Assembly (NCBI RefSeq): GCF_002939305.1
Contig: NZ_MVDI01000003.1
Location: 62,001-126,000 of the forward strand
Origin: Chroococcidiopsis sp. TS-821
Lineage (GTDB): Bacteria > Cyanobacteriota > Cyanobacteriia > Cyanobacteriales > Chroococcidiopsidaceae
Reading direction: 5' to 3'
Length of the DNA: 64,000 nucleotides
This document shows, in pieces, positions 18,786 to 28,788 of the stretch (the first letter of the stretch is position 1; each line of letters begins with the position of its first letter). The notes under the pieces were generated by a model. That model ran no database searches. It was not told the DNA's origin and was given only the letters and a program-made list of their open reading frames with translations. Made by a program: the position numbers and the translations under genes.

Positions 18786-18906
18786 ACCGAAAAGTTATGA
18801 AAGCTTAACTAAGCTGCCTTACCTACTGCGTCGCCGGGTAGAGGATGCTATTAAACTTTTGTGCAAGCGTTTAATTAAAGATACAAGCTCTTTAAAGAGC
18901 GGATAA
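18751..18906 (+). CDS. 51-codon open frame
   Basis: A basic, Leu-rich product (MEFTLTLAVENEPKSYESL..., with LPYLLRRRVEDAIKLLCKRL) that could form an amphipathic helix. It overlaps the 25-codon frame by 35 bases, has no good site of its own, and matches no family I know. Confidence 0.3.
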   Translation: MEFTLTLAVENEPKSYESLTKLPYLLRRRVEDAIKLLCKRLIKDTSSLKSG

Positions 18907-19112
18907 GCGAGTTTTGTTAGTTAAAAACTTGTGCATTAGTAGATAAAGCTGCCTGTGGCTGATTATTGCTGTATAACTCAGTGTTTCTACTTAAGATCTT
19001 TATTCTGCATGGATTTTAATAAAGTTTTTAATAATCCAAGCGATCGCGCATAGACAAAGACCGTAAATATACGTATATTTCTATACATTATATACCTCCT
19101 AATATTACTGTT
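18907..19112. other. AT-rich promoter gap
   Basis: Contains the palindrome described next; no gene seen. It is the likely promoter region of the unknown gene at 19113. Confidence 0.4.
19065..19080. promoter_or_regulatory. 16-bp perfect palindrome
   Basis: AAATATACGTATATTT, 33 bases before the start of the gene at 19113 and followed by further TATA-rich sequence (CTATACATTATATACC). The position fits an operator overlapping the promoter. Confidence 0.45.
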
Positions 19113-20090
19113 ATGCCTGTTTTAGAAATTCAACGCGCTGAAAAAATTCATGATTATATTCAGAAATTAGAAAAACTAACAAATATACCGCTCAGAAGTT
19201 CTCCAATTATTCTTAGTTCACCGCGTCAAAAAGTATCTTTAGAACTTCCTGTAGAAGGAATCAAACAGTCCTACGAATATATTGAACAATTATACGAAGA
19301 TGTCGGCGAACACGAACTAGTATTTAAAGCAATTAAAACAGGATGGGAGTATCTTAATTCAGGTTATAAAATTGTCCCTCCAAGTAAGGAAGAGTATTTT
19401 AGACAAATTAATGAAGCCTATGTCTTTCAAGCTGCGAGAGAACGCGGTTATACCGTTAGCGAAGATTCTTTTAAAGAACATAAATTTTGTTACGGGCAAT
19501 ACGAAACTTACTATGCTGTTCATGAAATAATGCAGCGCAATGCTTTTGATTTTTTATTGAGTAAATCTTACTCGCCGAGCTTTATTCATACTTATGCCAA
19601 CTGGCATAAGTGTATCAAGTTAATTTCTACACAATTTATTATTCCAACAACAACCATAGACAAAAAGTTTCCTCACATTCTCGACCAATTGTGGGTGATT
19701 TCACATAACGTTAACCAACTCCGCTTATTAGGAATAGAAATTGTTGGTGAAGGGAAATTCTTAAGTAGATCTCAGCCAACAATAACAGTAAATAATGAGT
19801 TTTTAAATCAATTAGGATATGAGATCTATCAAGTTGCTAGTTGGTGGTGTCGTGTCGATCCTTATCGAGTAATTTGTGAGTTTCTTAAGGCATCAGGTAT
19901 CTTTCCAGACGCGACTAAGTATCTCATTGGTGCTGAACTGAATACTATTGATGAGTACGCGTGTGGAATTTGTCATGCACCAATGGTACGCTGGGGTTGG
20001 GATTGGATTCAGCGCTATCAAATTGGCAATTCTACTGTATTAGCGCACAAAGATTGTGTTATGCGCAAGCTTCACAGTGGTAAATGTTAA
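19113..20090 (+). CDS. Unknown protein with C-terminal zinc-knuckle-like motif
   Basis: 325 residues I do not recognise. No signal peptide or clear membrane helix. The middle is rich in Tyr, Phe and His (HKFCYGQYETYYAVHEIMQ; FIHTYANWHKCIKL; ASWWCRVDPYR). Near the C-terminus ACGICHAPMV followed about 24 residues later by AHKDC gives a CxxC...HxxC pattern that could hold zinc. It is less GC-rich than its neighbours, lies behind a palindromic AT-rich promoter and is followed after 21 bases by a small gene, so the two look like a unit, possibly acquired by transfer. Confidence 0.65.
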   Translation: MPVLEIQRAEKIHDYIQKLEKLTNIPLRSSPIILSSPRQKVSLELPVEGIKQSYEYIEQLYEDVGEHELVFKAIKTGWEYLNSGYKIVPPSKEEYFRQINEAYVFQAARERGYTVSEDSFKEHKFCYGQYETYYAVHEIMQRNAFDFLLSKSYSPSFIHTYANWHKCIKLISTQFIIPTTTIDKKFPHILDQLWVISHNVNQLRLLGIEIVGEGKFLSRSQPTITVNNEFLNQLGYEIYQVASWWCRVDPYRVICEFLKASGIFPDATKYLIGAELNTIDEYACGICHAPMVRWGWDWIQRYQIGNSTVLAHKDCVMRKLHSGKC

Positions 20091-20111
20091 TTTAGTTATG
20101 AGGAGGAAAAA

Positions 20112-20384
20112 TTGCGATCGCCGCAAGAACATTTTAAAGACTTAGAAGCTATTCTTAATCGCCACGCCACAGCTTTAGAAGCAGAAATCCGCACCTTACA
20201 GCAGTCTGATGAAACGGCTCAATGGTCAAATGCTTGGAAGCAAGTGTATAACTGGAACTTTGCTCAAGTATTTGCGCGGCAAAAAGTGTTTCGTAACTGG
20301 GCTGCGGATGCTGCTGCGTGGAAACTTTTACCCGAAAGAAACTATCCGAATCGTGGCAATCGTCAAGCAAATTTCGGCGATTAG
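20112..20384 (+). CDS. Small protein of unknown function
   Basis: 90 residues, hydrophilic and helical in its first half (EHFKDLEAILNRHATALEAEI), then Trp-rich (WSNAWKQVYNWNF...FRNWAADAAAWKLL). The start is TTG, 5 bases after GAGGAGG, one of the best ribosome binding sites in the window. It follows the unknown gene at 19113 closely, so they are probably cotranscribed. Its stop overlaps the convergent phosphate permease by 4 bases. Confidence 0.6.
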   Translation: MRSPQEHFKDLEAILNRHATALEAEIRTLQQSDETAQWSNAWKQVYNWNFAQVFARQKVFRNWAADAAAWKLLPERNYPNRGNRQANFGD

Positions 20385-21640
20385 AAGTTACGGGCGATCG
20401 CAAATACACTTGCACCCAGCAACGCACCAGCAGGAACCGTAATCAACCACGCCATAACAATTCCTTGCACAGTTTTAAATTGAATTGACTGATTGCCTTG
20501 AACTAACCCAATGCCAACAACACCGCCAACAAGCGCATGGGAAGTAGAAACTGGAATGCCAACACGCGAAGCGAGTAAAATCGTAGTTGCTGTTGCCAGT
20601 TCAGCACAAAAACCAGCACTCGGTTGCAGTGGGATAATACCTTCCCCAATGGTTGCAATGACTTTTTTACCCCAAATTGCTAAACCAGTAACAATTCCTG
20701 CACCACCTAACACTAAAATCCACAAAGGAATTGTTATGCCATTAACAGGAACAGTACCTGTTTGATTGATGTAGTTTATTGCTGCTAAAGGCGCGATCGC
20801 ATTGCCGACATCATTAGAACCATGGGCAAAAGCAACAAAACACGCACTCAGTAACTGAAACTTTGCCAGTTGTTTTTCAACTGTATTCTGCGTAGGTGCA
20901 AAAGACTGCCGCACGATATTTTTATCCAATTGCCGCCAACTTACCATTGTGAGCGAGACTGCGGCGATCGCGCCAATCCCAATTGGTAAATCGTGTTTGG
21001 GAATGTTCCAATGCAGTTGTTCGTGGAAAAATGTATTGATTGGCTGACTTAGTTTAGGTAGCACAATGATGCCAAACACACTCAAAAGTGCGACACTCAG
21101 CCAAGGTATCCACTCATTTAACTGCTGTATCGAGTCTTGGCGATCGAGAATCGAGTATTTGATAATGCGATAAAACAACGCGGCGATCGCTCCACTGACA
21201 AGCGGAGTGACAACCCAAGCCAAAGATATTGTCCCAATTAACGACCAGTCAATAGCTTGAACGCCAGCAGCCACCCAACTAAAACCCGCGATCGCCCCAA
21301 CAACTGCATGCGAAGAAGAAACAGGAAAGCCACGCGACGTGGCAATCTGCAACCACAAACCAGCCGCTAGCAGCACAGAAAACATTCCTTGTAACAAAAC
21401 TTGCGGTTCTGCGGTAAATAATTCCGGATTGACGATTTCTGTTGCTAAAGTTTCTGATACTTCATGACCAAACAAAACTGCACCAGTAAATTCTAAAACT
21501 CCAGCGATAATTAAAGCTTGGCGGAGGGTGACAGCTTTTGAGCCTACAGATGTTCCCATCGCGTTAGCAACATCGTTCGCCCCCAAATTCCAAGCAACAT
21601 AAAATGCTAGTAGTGCGGTTAATCCTAGCTGTAGTATCAT
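20381..21640 (-). CDS. pit: Inorganic phosphate transporter, PiT family
   Basis: Low-affinity cation-coupled phosphate symporter of the plasma membrane. 419 residues and about ten membrane helices, with both halves of the inverted repeat visible: GANDVANAMG (20-29) and AHGSNDVGNAIAPLAA, each followed later by FPVSSSHA and IPVSTSHALVGG respectively. Length normal. The 90-residue gene converges on it with a 4-base overlap. Confidence 0.93.
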   Translation of the reverse strand: MILQLGLTALLAFYVAWNLGANDVANAMGTSVGSKAVTLRQALIIAGVLEFTGAVLFGHEVSETLATEIVNPELFTAEPQVLLQGMFSVLLAAGLWLQIATSRGFPVSSSHAVVGAIAGFSWVAAGVQAIDWSLIGTISLAWVVTPLVSGAIAALFYRIIKYSILDRQDSIQQLNEWIPWLSVALLSVFGIIVLPKLSQPINTFFHEQLHWNIPKHDLPIGIGAIAAVSLTMVSWRQLDKNIVRQSFAPTQNTVEKQLAKFQLLSACFVAFAHGSNDVGNAIAPLAAINYINQTGTVPVNGITIPLWILVLGGAGIVTGLAIWGKKVIATIGEGIIPLQPSAGFCAELATATTILLASRVGIPVSTSHALVGGVVGIGLVQGNQSIQFKTVQGIVMAWLITVPAGALLGASVFAIARNF

Positions 21641-21729
21641 TTCGATTTATAGATTGCTATGTATAGGTAGCAGAGGAAGCTACAGGGGCAGAGGAAAAAT
21701 AATATTTTATACAACTCATCACTCACCAC

Positions 21730-22614
21730 TCACCCTTGTTTTCGCCAACGCGGATTGACAAACTCACTTAAACCTTCCCCAAGTAACGATAGCCCAACAA
21801 CGAGTAAAGTTAACGCCATTCCTGGAAAAAATGCTGTCCACCAAATACCTGTTGGTAGTGCTTGCAGCGCTTGACGAAGATCGTGTCCCCACTCAGGAAC
21901 GCGTGGCGGTAAACCTTGTCCGAGAAATCCTAAACTTCCCAGCGTTAAGATCGCATCCGCAGCATTCAGCGTAAATAATACAGGTACACTCTGAATGACA
22001 TTTAAAAATAAGTATCGCGAAATCACCCGCCAAGTTGATGCTCCCATCGCCTGGGCTGCTTCGACAAATAATTCAGTTTTAACGCTTACTGTATGATTGC
22101 GGACAACACGATAATACTGCGGGATGTAAGAAATGCTAATTGCGATCGCCGCATTTAATATGCCTCGTCCTACTACAAACGCAAGCGTGATTGATAATAG
22201 TAACCCAGGTAGAGTGTAAATTGTATCCATCAAAAACAGCAAGACGCGATCCAAGCTACCGCCTAAATACCCGCTGACAAGTCCTAATGGTACGCCAATT
22301 GCTAAACTCAACATTGTCGCCAGCACAACAACTTGCAACGCCACTTGCGTACCGTACAGCGTTCGAGAAAAAACATCGTAACCTTCGCGATTTGTGCCAA
22401 ACCAGTATTGTGCCGAAGGTGGTACGTGACTAGGATTATTGAGAGATTCAAGTGGATTTTGAATCCATCCCCAAGCTTGAAATACAGGAGCTAAGATAGC
22501 AATCAGTACAAAGATCAGGGTGATTATCAACCCGATGCGCATCAGCTGCATCGAGACGCTGGAACTACCAGACACGATAAAACGTAGCGGAAGTTGGCGT
22601 TTGGTTGCGGTCAT
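21730..22614 (-). CDS. ABC transporter permease, DppC/OppC family
   Basis: 294 residues with about five to six membrane helices and the EAA loop of binding-protein-dependent permeases (EAAQAMGASTWRVISRYLF). The N-terminal OppC-like segment and PSAQYWFGTNREGYDVFSRTLYGT are typical of dipeptide, oligopeptide or nickel importers. The frame is open back to 22806, but that part runs through the NTRC terminator and is not coding; ATG 22614 is taken, though without a strong ribosome binding site. No partner permease, ATPase or binding protein is adjacent. Confidence 0.8.
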   Translation of the reverse strand: MTATKRQLPLRFIVSGSSSVSMQLMRIGLIITLIFVLIAILAPVFQAWGWIQNPLESLNNPSHVPPSAQYWFGTNREGYDVFSRTLYGTQVALQVVVLATMLSLAIGVPLGLVSGYLGGSLDRVLLFLMDTIYTLPGLLLSITLAFVVGRGILNAAIAISISYIPQYYRVVRNHTVSVKTELFVEAAQAMGASTWRVISRYLFLNVIQSVPVLFTLNAADAILTLGSLGFLGQGLPPRVPEWGHDLRQALQALPTGIWWTAFFPGMALTLLVVGLSLLGEGLSEFVNPRWRKQG

Positions 22615-22734
22615 CAGTGTTTGCTCAACAAGCAGGATCTGCTGACCATTTTTACAGAATTGTCTGCGTTTTTGACAAGCAGGTGGGTTTTGTGTGTCGC
22701 CGCAAACAAATTTATTCGCCCCTGAAATCGCTGC

Positions 22735-22764
22735 TACAAAAACAAAGTCCGCCGGCGCGGACTT
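22735..22764 (-). terminator. Rho-independent terminator of NTRC
   Basis: On the minus strand AAGTCCGC-GCCG-GCGGACTT (8-bp perfect stem) is followed by TGTTTTTG. It lies 26 bases after the NTRC stop, separating NTRC from the ABC permease. Confidence 0.8.
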
Positions 22765-22789
22765 GCAGTCATACTTTTGATGAGAGAAA

Positions 22790-24160
22790 TTACAAATTAG
22801 CTTCAATCAGCTGGCGGTAATAACTTTTCTGTTTGATGCCTTTAACTTCCATTAGGAGTTCTTGGTTTTTGAACAATTGAATAGTAGGCGTTCCTGTAAC
22901 ACCAGCAGTTTCTGCAATGTCGCGCTCTTTGTCAATGTCTATTTCTACAAAGTGAACTTTGCCGTCAAACTCATCTATGACTTTATTCAAAATTGGTTTT
23001 AATGTATGGCAAGGACCGCATCCAGGTGCCACATACTTAACTATCAATAAGCGATCGCTTTCATGGAACAATTTCCGTAAAGCGTAACCGCCTTCATGAC
23101 GCGTTGCACTCAAATCAAACTCGCCATTTTGCGTTGTCTTGACGGCTTCGTGCACTAATTCGTTATCTAAGTGCAAGTTCTCTCCAGCTTGATGGAATTC
23201 TTGAATTAAACCGTTAGAAGATAACCAGCGTTCGGCTAACATGGCTGCCATACAACCCGAACCCGCTGCTGTAACTGCTTGACGATATTCACGATCTTGC
23301 ACGTCACCCGCAGCGAAGACACCTTCAACGCTTGTTTCTGGCGAACCAGGCTTTGTAACAATGTAGCCAAGATCGTCAAGTTCGATTTGTCCTTTGAAGA
23401 GTGATGTGTTTGGTGTATGACCGATCGCGTAAAATAGCCCCTTAACATGAATTTTGCTTTCTTCGCCAGTTTGCGTATTTCGGACTTTGACTCCTTCCAT
23501 GTGGTTATCATTCCCAAATACGTCAATTGGCTCGGTATTCCAATGAACGTGAATCTTAGGATTACTCAAAACGCGATCCTGCATCGCCTTACTCGCACGC
23601 ATTTTGTCACTGCGGACAAGCATATGTACCTGCGATCCATACTTGGTGAGGTAAATCGATTCTTCGGCTGCGGAGTCTCCACCACCCACAACCGCGAGTT
23701 CAGCGCCATGAAAAATTGGTGTTGCACCATCGCAGATCGCACACGCGGAAATACCACGACTCCAAAATTCGCCCTCACACGGCAATCCTAACCGCTTTGC
23801 TGTCGCACCAGTGGCAATAATCACGCTATGTGTTTTAAACTCGCGCTCGTCAGAACGTACCGTAAATGGACGCTGAGTTAAATCAACATAGGTGACATCT
23901 TCGGTATATAACTCAGCTCCCCAGCGTTCGGCTTGCGCTTTCATCCGATCCATCAAATTTGGTCCGGTAATTCCTTCAGGAAAGCCTGGAAAATTCTCTA
24001 CTTCTGTCGTCGTCATCAGCTGTCCCCCTGGCAAACCCCCAGCTTGAAAGCCTTCAAATACAATCGGTTTGAGGTTGGCTCGTGCAGCATAAATTGCAGC
24101 GGTATACCCGGCTGGACCTGAACCAATGATTACTAAATTCTCTACCGTTGGATTTGTCAT
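22790..24160 (-). CDS. ntrC: NADPH-thioredoxin reductase C (reductase-thioredoxin fusion)
   Basis: Flavoenzyme that uses NADPH to reduce 2-Cys peroxiredoxins and other targets, important in the dark and under oxidative stress. 456 residues: FAD site [10 protein letters not shown], redox-active CAICDG (Cys 140 and 143), NADPH site [11 protein letters not shown], then from about 345 a thioredoxin domain with GCGPC (Cys 381 and 384) and the cis-Pro loop GTPTI. The fusion occurs in plants and many cyanobacteria. The symbol here means the reductase, not the nitrogen regulator. Confidence 0.95.
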   Translation of the reverse strand: MTNPTVENLVIIGSGPAGYTAAIYAARANLKPIVFEGFQAGGLPGGQLMTTTEVENFPGFPEGITGPNLMDRMKAQAERWGAELYTEDVTYVDLTQRPFTVRSDEREFKTHSVIIATGATAKRLGLPCEGEFWSRGISACAICDGATPIFHGAELAVVGGGDSAAEESIYLTKYGSQVHMLVRSDKMRASKAMQDRVLSNPKIHVHWNTEPIDVFGNDNHMEGVKVRNTQTGEESKIHVKGLFYAIGHTPNTSLFKGQIELDDLGYIVTKPGSPETSVEGVFAAGDVQDREYRQAVTAAGSGCMAAMLAERWLSSNGLIQEFHQAGENLHLDNELVHEAVKTTQNGEFDLSATRHEGGYALRKLFHESDRLLIVKYVAPGCGPCHTLKPILNKVIDEFDGKVHFVEIDIDKERDIAETAGVTGTPTIQLFKNQELLMEVKGIKQKSYYRQLIEANL

Positions 24161-24429
24161 GGATGCTTATATAAACTCATAATGACTACGTTTAGCTTAG
24201 TATAACAAATAGTTACATAGAGAGCTAGTCGTATCGTTGCGGATTTTCAATCGAGATTGAGGTAATAAGGATATCTTGTAGATCCATCTCAGAGAATGAG
24301 AGGCGATCGCAAATATATCAATAAATAGAACCTTTGCGCTTGTAAGATTTTTGTCAGATCTGGGCATATTAGCAATTGAGGTGAAGTAGGGCTTGCCTCA
24401 GTTGCGGTTAGCAGTAGGAATTGCAGAAT

Positions 24430-25746
24430 ATGACTCAGATTTTAACTGAAATAAGTGAGAAGATTCGGCAGCAGTTTGATACCGGACCTTATCCGAGAAT
24501 TCCATTAGAGAGGTCGCCGAAGAATGATGCTATGGCGCTATATATCCATAGTTTGGTAAATGCGTATTACTTGCGCAATCAAAAAATTATTCGTACTGAG
24601 GGTAAGTTAATTTTAGATGCAGGGTGTGGCTCTGGTTATAAGTCACTGATTTTAGCGGAAGCCAATCCAGGGGCAAAAATTGTTGGTATAGACATCTCTG
24701 CAAACTCAATTGAACTTGCGAAACAACGATTGCAATATCACGGCTTTGACAATGCAGAGTTTTATGTATGCAGAATTGAAGACTTACCGAGTTTAGGTTT
24801 GCAATTTGACTATATTAACTGCGATGATGTGTTGTATTTGTTGAGTGAACCAGCAGTTGGCTTACAGGCGATGAAGTCGGTTCTCAAGCAGGATGGCATT
24901 ATTCGCGCTAATCTACATAGTTCGCTGCAACGCACTTACTACTACCGCGCCCAAGAAGTCTTCAAAATGATGGGGTTGATGGATGAAAATCCCGAAGAGT
25001 TAGAGATTGACTTGGTACGAGACACAATGAATGCATTAAAAGATCAAGTAAAGCTCAAAGCTTTGACTTGGAGTCCTGCGCTCGCAGCCGATCCAGAACG
25101 AATTTTAATGAATCTACTATTTCAGGGAGACAAAGGCTACACAATCCCTGAGACATTTGCCGCAATTCGGAAGGCTGAGCTTGAGTTTATCAGCATGGTA
25201 AATTGGCGGCAATGGAATTTGATGGAGTTATTTAAAGAACCCGACGATCTCCCAGTCTTTTTAGCAATGAGTTTACCGGAAATTAGCGTAGAAGAACAAC
25301 TTACTTTATTTGAGTTGTTGCATCCGGTTCATCGCTTGTTAGACTTTTGGTGTGGTCATCCGCAGCAAAGTCAAAATGTTGTTCCGGTTGTCGAGTGGAC
25401 GTTATCTGATTGGGAAACTGCACAAGTTCATCTTGTACCACAGCTAAGAACACCGGAAATTAAACGAGAACTTATAGATGCGATCGCGCAGTTAAACACG
25501 TTTGAAATTAGCCAGTACTTACCAATTCCAGAAAAACACGTATCGATAGATAGTACAGTTGCCGCTTGTTTGTTACCTTTGTGGGAAGCACCGCAACCGA
25601 TGCGATCGCTTGTGGCACATTGGCAGAAAATACGCCCTGTGAATTTGGCAACGCTAGAGCCATTCAGCACCAATGAAGCTTTAGAAGTGCTGAGTAACGC
25701 GCTCATTGGCTTGGAAAGTCGCGGTTATGTTCTGGTTGAACGGTAA
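24430..25746 (+). CDS. Class I SAM-dependent methyltransferase, two-part protein
   Basis: 438 residues. Positions about 60-180 are a Rossmann methyltransferase domain: LDAGCGSGYKSLILAE (motif I), VGIDIS (motif II), YINCDDVLYLL and a VLKQDGIIRANLHS strand. The C-terminal 200 residues are of unknown function and may bind the substrate or regulate the enzyme. ATG 24430 lies 10 bases after AGGA; a TTG at 24421 abuts that site and is less likely. Stands alone between divergent NTRC and pilA. Substrate unknown. Confidence 0.75.
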   Translation: MTQILTEISEKIRQQFDTGPYPRIPLERSPKNDAMALYIHSLVNAYYLRNQKIIRTEGKLILDAGCGSGYKSLILAEANPGAKIVGIDISANSIELAKQRLQYHGFDNAEFYVCRIEDLPSLGLQFDYINCDDVLYLLSEPAVGLQAMKSVLKQDGIIRANLHSSLQRTYYYRAQEVFKMMGLMDENPEELEIDLVRDTMNALKDQVKLKALTWSPALAADPERILMNLLFQGDKGYTIPETFAAIRKAELEFISMVNWRQWNLMELFKEPDDLPVFLAMSLPEISVEEQLTLFELLHPVHRLLDFWCGHPQQSQNVVPVVEWTLSDWETAQVHLVPQLRTPEIKRELIDAIAQLNTFEISQYLPIPEKHVSIDSTVAACLLPLWEAPQPMRSLVAHWQKIRPVNLATLEPFSTNEALEVLSNALIGLESRGYVLVER

Positions 25747-26086
25747 AGTTGTTTTTTATGAGCGATCGCATGAGATGAATGTGTTGTGCGATCGTATATT
25801 TCTCATCTCACAACCGTTGGAGTAATTCCTCATACTCCTCATACAATTTAATCTAATGCGAGAAAAGTTATTGGATTTTATTGAGGATTCCAAAATACCA
25901 ATGATTCAACTATCTATATATTCTACCTTGATGTCAAACCATCAAATTAGTCAATCTAATTCAGCATTTAAAGGTAGACGTTGAAGATGAATTTTTGATA
26001 GTTGGATATATGAAAACCTCGATGAGTGGGCAAGCTAAGTCTAGTTACTAACAAAACATTTTCCCCACTCTATAGCTAAAACTACT
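25747..26086. other. Gap before the pilin gene
   Basis: 340 bases. A HIP1-containing stretch just after the methyltransferase has a TGAGATG...CATCTCA pair about 30 bases apart, a weak hairpin. The rest is AT-rich and probably holds the pilin promoter. No gene seen. Confidence 0.4.
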
Positions 26087-26587
26087 ATGAATACACAACT
26101 TAAAGCCCAATTTCTAGACCGGAGGGATAGAAAAAACGAAGAAGGTTTCACGCTCATTGAGATGCTGGTAGTTATTATTATTATTGGTATTCTCTCTGCT
26201 ATTGCAATGCCATCGTTTCTGAGTCAAGCAGCGAAAACTCGGCAATCGGAAGCAAAAAATAGTACGGGTGCTTTGAACCGAGCGCAGCAAGCTTATTATT
26301 TAGAAAACCAAATATTTGCAGACGATGTGAATAAGTTAAGTGTAGGCGTGGTCAATAGCGTTAGTTATAACTACGTGGTGAGTGGTAACGATTTCATCAA
26401 TCAAGTGGCGAACTTGGCAACGGCACAGCAAGCAGATTTGAAAAGTTATGCGGGCGGTGTTTTTAAGTCGGCAAATAATCTGACAACTGTAGCAATCTTG
26501 TGTGAAGCAAATAGTGCAGGAAACACACCGATAAACGCGCCAATGAGTGCGAATGCTTGTGCGAATGGTTCGCAGCGAATGCAATAA
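26087..26587 (+). CDS. pilA: Type IV pilin-like protein
   Basis: 166-residue prepilin with a cleavage and methylation motif EEG-FTLIEMLVVIIIIGILSAIA near residue 20 and a cyanobacterial C-terminal domain with a Cys pair (ILCEANS...ANACANGS). Prepilin peptidase would cut after the Gly, leaving Phe at the N-terminus and Glu at +5. No other pilus gene is nearby; such isolated major or minor pilins are usual in cyanobacteria. The ribosome binding site is weak. Confidence 0.85.
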   Translation: MNTQLKAQFLDRRDRKNEEGFTLIEMLVVIIIIGILSAIAMPSFLSQAAKTRQSEAKNSTGALNRAQQAYYLENQIFADDVNKLSVGVVNSVSYNYVVSGNDFINQVANLATAQQADLKSYAGGVFKSANNLTTVAILCEANSAGNTPINAPMSANACANGSQRMQ

Positions 26588-27111
26588 GTTCATTTTGGCG
26601 TACAGATGGCGATCGCACTCTTATCGATGACTTACTGTAGGAAAAACCTGACGACGCTTCAATATGCGGTCGCACTTTCGTACCACATCTTTCAAAGCCA
26701 CATGGCACTCCTATTTCTGGCAGTATAGGTAATCAACGCATAGCGCACCACTATTATGCGATCGTACCTGGATATAAATTCTTTCATCCAAAATTAGCAA
26801 ATAACACGTTCTGACATAGTAAGGGTAGAAAAAGTGGTAAATATTCTGGTACGAATGCCGGAATGTTTCTATTTTTCAGCTTAGGCGGCTTCTTGCCCCT
26901 TAAGATCGCATCAGATGCTACAGGCAGGGGACACTTCCAAGGGCGTACTGTTTTCCTATTCGAGTGGAGAAGATGAGGAAAAAGCTTGTCTGCGAATAGT
27001 GTAGTATTTTCTTGATTCTTGTCGCCGTTGTATTAATTGTATTAAAAATTACTAATACCTTTATGCTAGGTATTGCTATTCCTGCCAAACAGCGTTAATT
27101 TATGCTCTAAT
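26588..27111. other. Gap between pilA and the first kinase
   Basis: 524 bases with several stops in every frame. No terminator, repeat or gene could be supported. The last 120 bases are AT-rich and may hold the kinase promoter. Confidence 0.4.
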
Positions 27112-28788
27112 ATGACGTCTCTATACTGCAATCAAGGACACAAAAACCAAAAAGGTAGCCGCTTTTGTATTGAGTGTGGCGAACCATTGTGGCTAGCTGC
27201 GGGAGAAGTTTTAGAAAAGCGCTATCGTCTTGTGCGTCAGTTAGCCTCTGGTGGCTTTGGACGTACTTACTTAGCAGAAAATTTGCATCGCTTCAACGAG
27301 CGTTGTGTCCTCAAAGAATTCGCGCCACAGGTACAAAACGATCGCGAACTTGAAAAAGCAAAAGAATTATTTGAGCGCGAAGCAGGAGCGCTATACAATC
27401 TCAAGCATCCGCAACTACCGCGTTTTCTAGAATTTTTTCAAGCAGAGACAAAAGCTGGTATAAATTGCTTGTTTTTGGCACAAGACTACATCGAAGGAGA
27501 CACCTACTACGACTTACTGCGATCGCGCGGTTCTTTCTCAGAAGCAGAAGTTCGACAACTCTTGTGTAAATTATTACCTGTCTTATCTTATATACACGCA
27601 CAGGGCGTCGTACATCGCGATATTGCCCCAGATAACATCATTCTGCGAAATAGCGACCAAATGCCAGTTTTGATCGACTTTGGTGGCGTGAAACAAGTTG
27701 CGGCAACTGTCGTTTCTCAATTTACAGGATTGGGGATGCCGACTTTAATAGGTAAACAAGGCTACGCCCCAGAGGAGCAAATGCGTCAGGGCAAAGTGTA
27801 TCATAATAGCGACTTGTACGCGCTGGCGGTGACAGCATTAGTATTGCTGACGGGTAAAGAACCGCAAGACTTGTACGATAGCTACAAAGGTACTTGGCAA
27901 TGGCGGAAAGAAATTAATATCAGTCCGCAGCTAGAAGCGGTATTGCATAAAATGTTGGCGTATAAGCCAGGCGATCGCTATGCCAACGCCGAGGAAGTCT
28001 TACAAGCCTTACAAACTCCATCACTAAAGATACCAACGCTTAATATTTCGCAACTACGAACGATTAATGTCTTGGGACGTAAGCCCGAACCGACACGCAA
28101 TCCTGCATCACAAGAGATTAAAACACACTCTACAGGCACTCAGGTCATTGCTGCGCGTACTAACAAACAAATGCAGTTAAACTTGGGTTGGGTGCGTCCT
28201 ATGCTGATGAAAGCAACGACCTTAAGCGCAGTTGGATTGACGGTAACCAGTGCATGGGTATTGGCAAATTCTCTTTTGCAGATACCGCTATCGAACCCGA
28301 CAGCACAGCGATCGCCAACCAGTACTAATACAGCAACTAGGCTGCAAAACATCGTCAGCCGTCGCCAAGCTTTACAAATTCGAGAGGCTTTTTTTATTGG
28401 TTTAGTAGATGATTCTTTCCATCGCCAACATCCTGAGTTAAATGGACGAAGCTTGAAATCTGATGCTCAAGACGCCGCATTACGCGACAATTGGTTTAGA
28501 ATTGCAGAGCAAATGCTCGATAAACTAGAACAAGCTGAACTTTCGCCAGCAATCCGACGCCGCCTTGGAAGTTACAACGAACAAGACTACACAACTTGGC
28601 AGCAGCAAGCAAATCAAGGGCTGTTAGGGAACTATACCAGCAATGAATTAACTCAACAAACAAATCAAAAATTTTATCGCCTCTTTCCCGAAGAACGCGG
28701 AAAGAAACTTAAACTTAATACATTAGGTCAAGTATGGTACGCAATCGCTGCCGACCAGGTGCAGCAGCGCAAACAGGCTAGTAAATAA
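27112..28788 (+). CDS. Ser/Thr protein kinase with zinc ribbon and external domain
   Basis: 558 residues. An N-terminal zinc ribbon (CNQGHKNQKGSRFCIECGEPL) precedes a Hanks-type kinase domain: Gly loop SGGFGRTYLAE, Lys in CVLKEFAP, catalytic VHRDIAPDNIIL, and DFGG. A linker and one membrane helix (about 367-390) lead to a C-terminal domain of about 145 residues, outside the membrane, shared with the next gene (motif ...LGQVWYAIAADQV). The catalytic residues are intact. ATG 27112 puts the zinc ribbon at the start; the frame is open further up from 27073. A paralogue follows after about 216 bases. Confidence 0.85.
   Translation: MTSLYCNQGHKNQKGSRFCIECGEPLWLAAGEVLEKRYRLVRQLASGGFGRTYLAENLHRFNERCVLKEFAPQVQNDRELEKAKELFEREAGALYNLKHPQLPRFLEFFQAETKAGINCLFLAQDYIEGDTYYDLLRSRGSFSEAEVRQLLCKLLPVLSYIHAQGVVHRDIAPDNIILRNSDQMPVLIDFGGVKQVAATVVSQFTGLGMPTLIGKQGYAPEEQMRQGKVYHNSDLYALAVTALVLLTGKEPQDLYDSYKGTWQWRKEINISPQLEAVLHKMLAYKPGDRYANAEEVLQALQTPSLKIPTLNISQLRTINVLGRKPEPTRNPASQEIKTHSTGTQVIAARTNKQMQLNLGWVRPMLMKATTLSAVGLTVTSAWVLANSLLQIPLSNPTAQRSPTSTNTATRLQNIVSRRQALQIREAFFIGLVDDSFHRQHPELNGRSLKSDAQDAALRDNWFRIAEQMLDKLEQAELSPAIRRRLGSYNEQDYTTWQQQANQGLLGNYTSNELTQQTNQKFYRLFPEERGKKLKLNTLGQVWYAIAADQVQQRKQASK

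Noticed and set aside
22615-22806. N-terminal extension of the ABC permease frame
   Set aside because: It translates the NTRC terminator hairpin, has no membrane or signal character and starts inside the NTRC 3' end.
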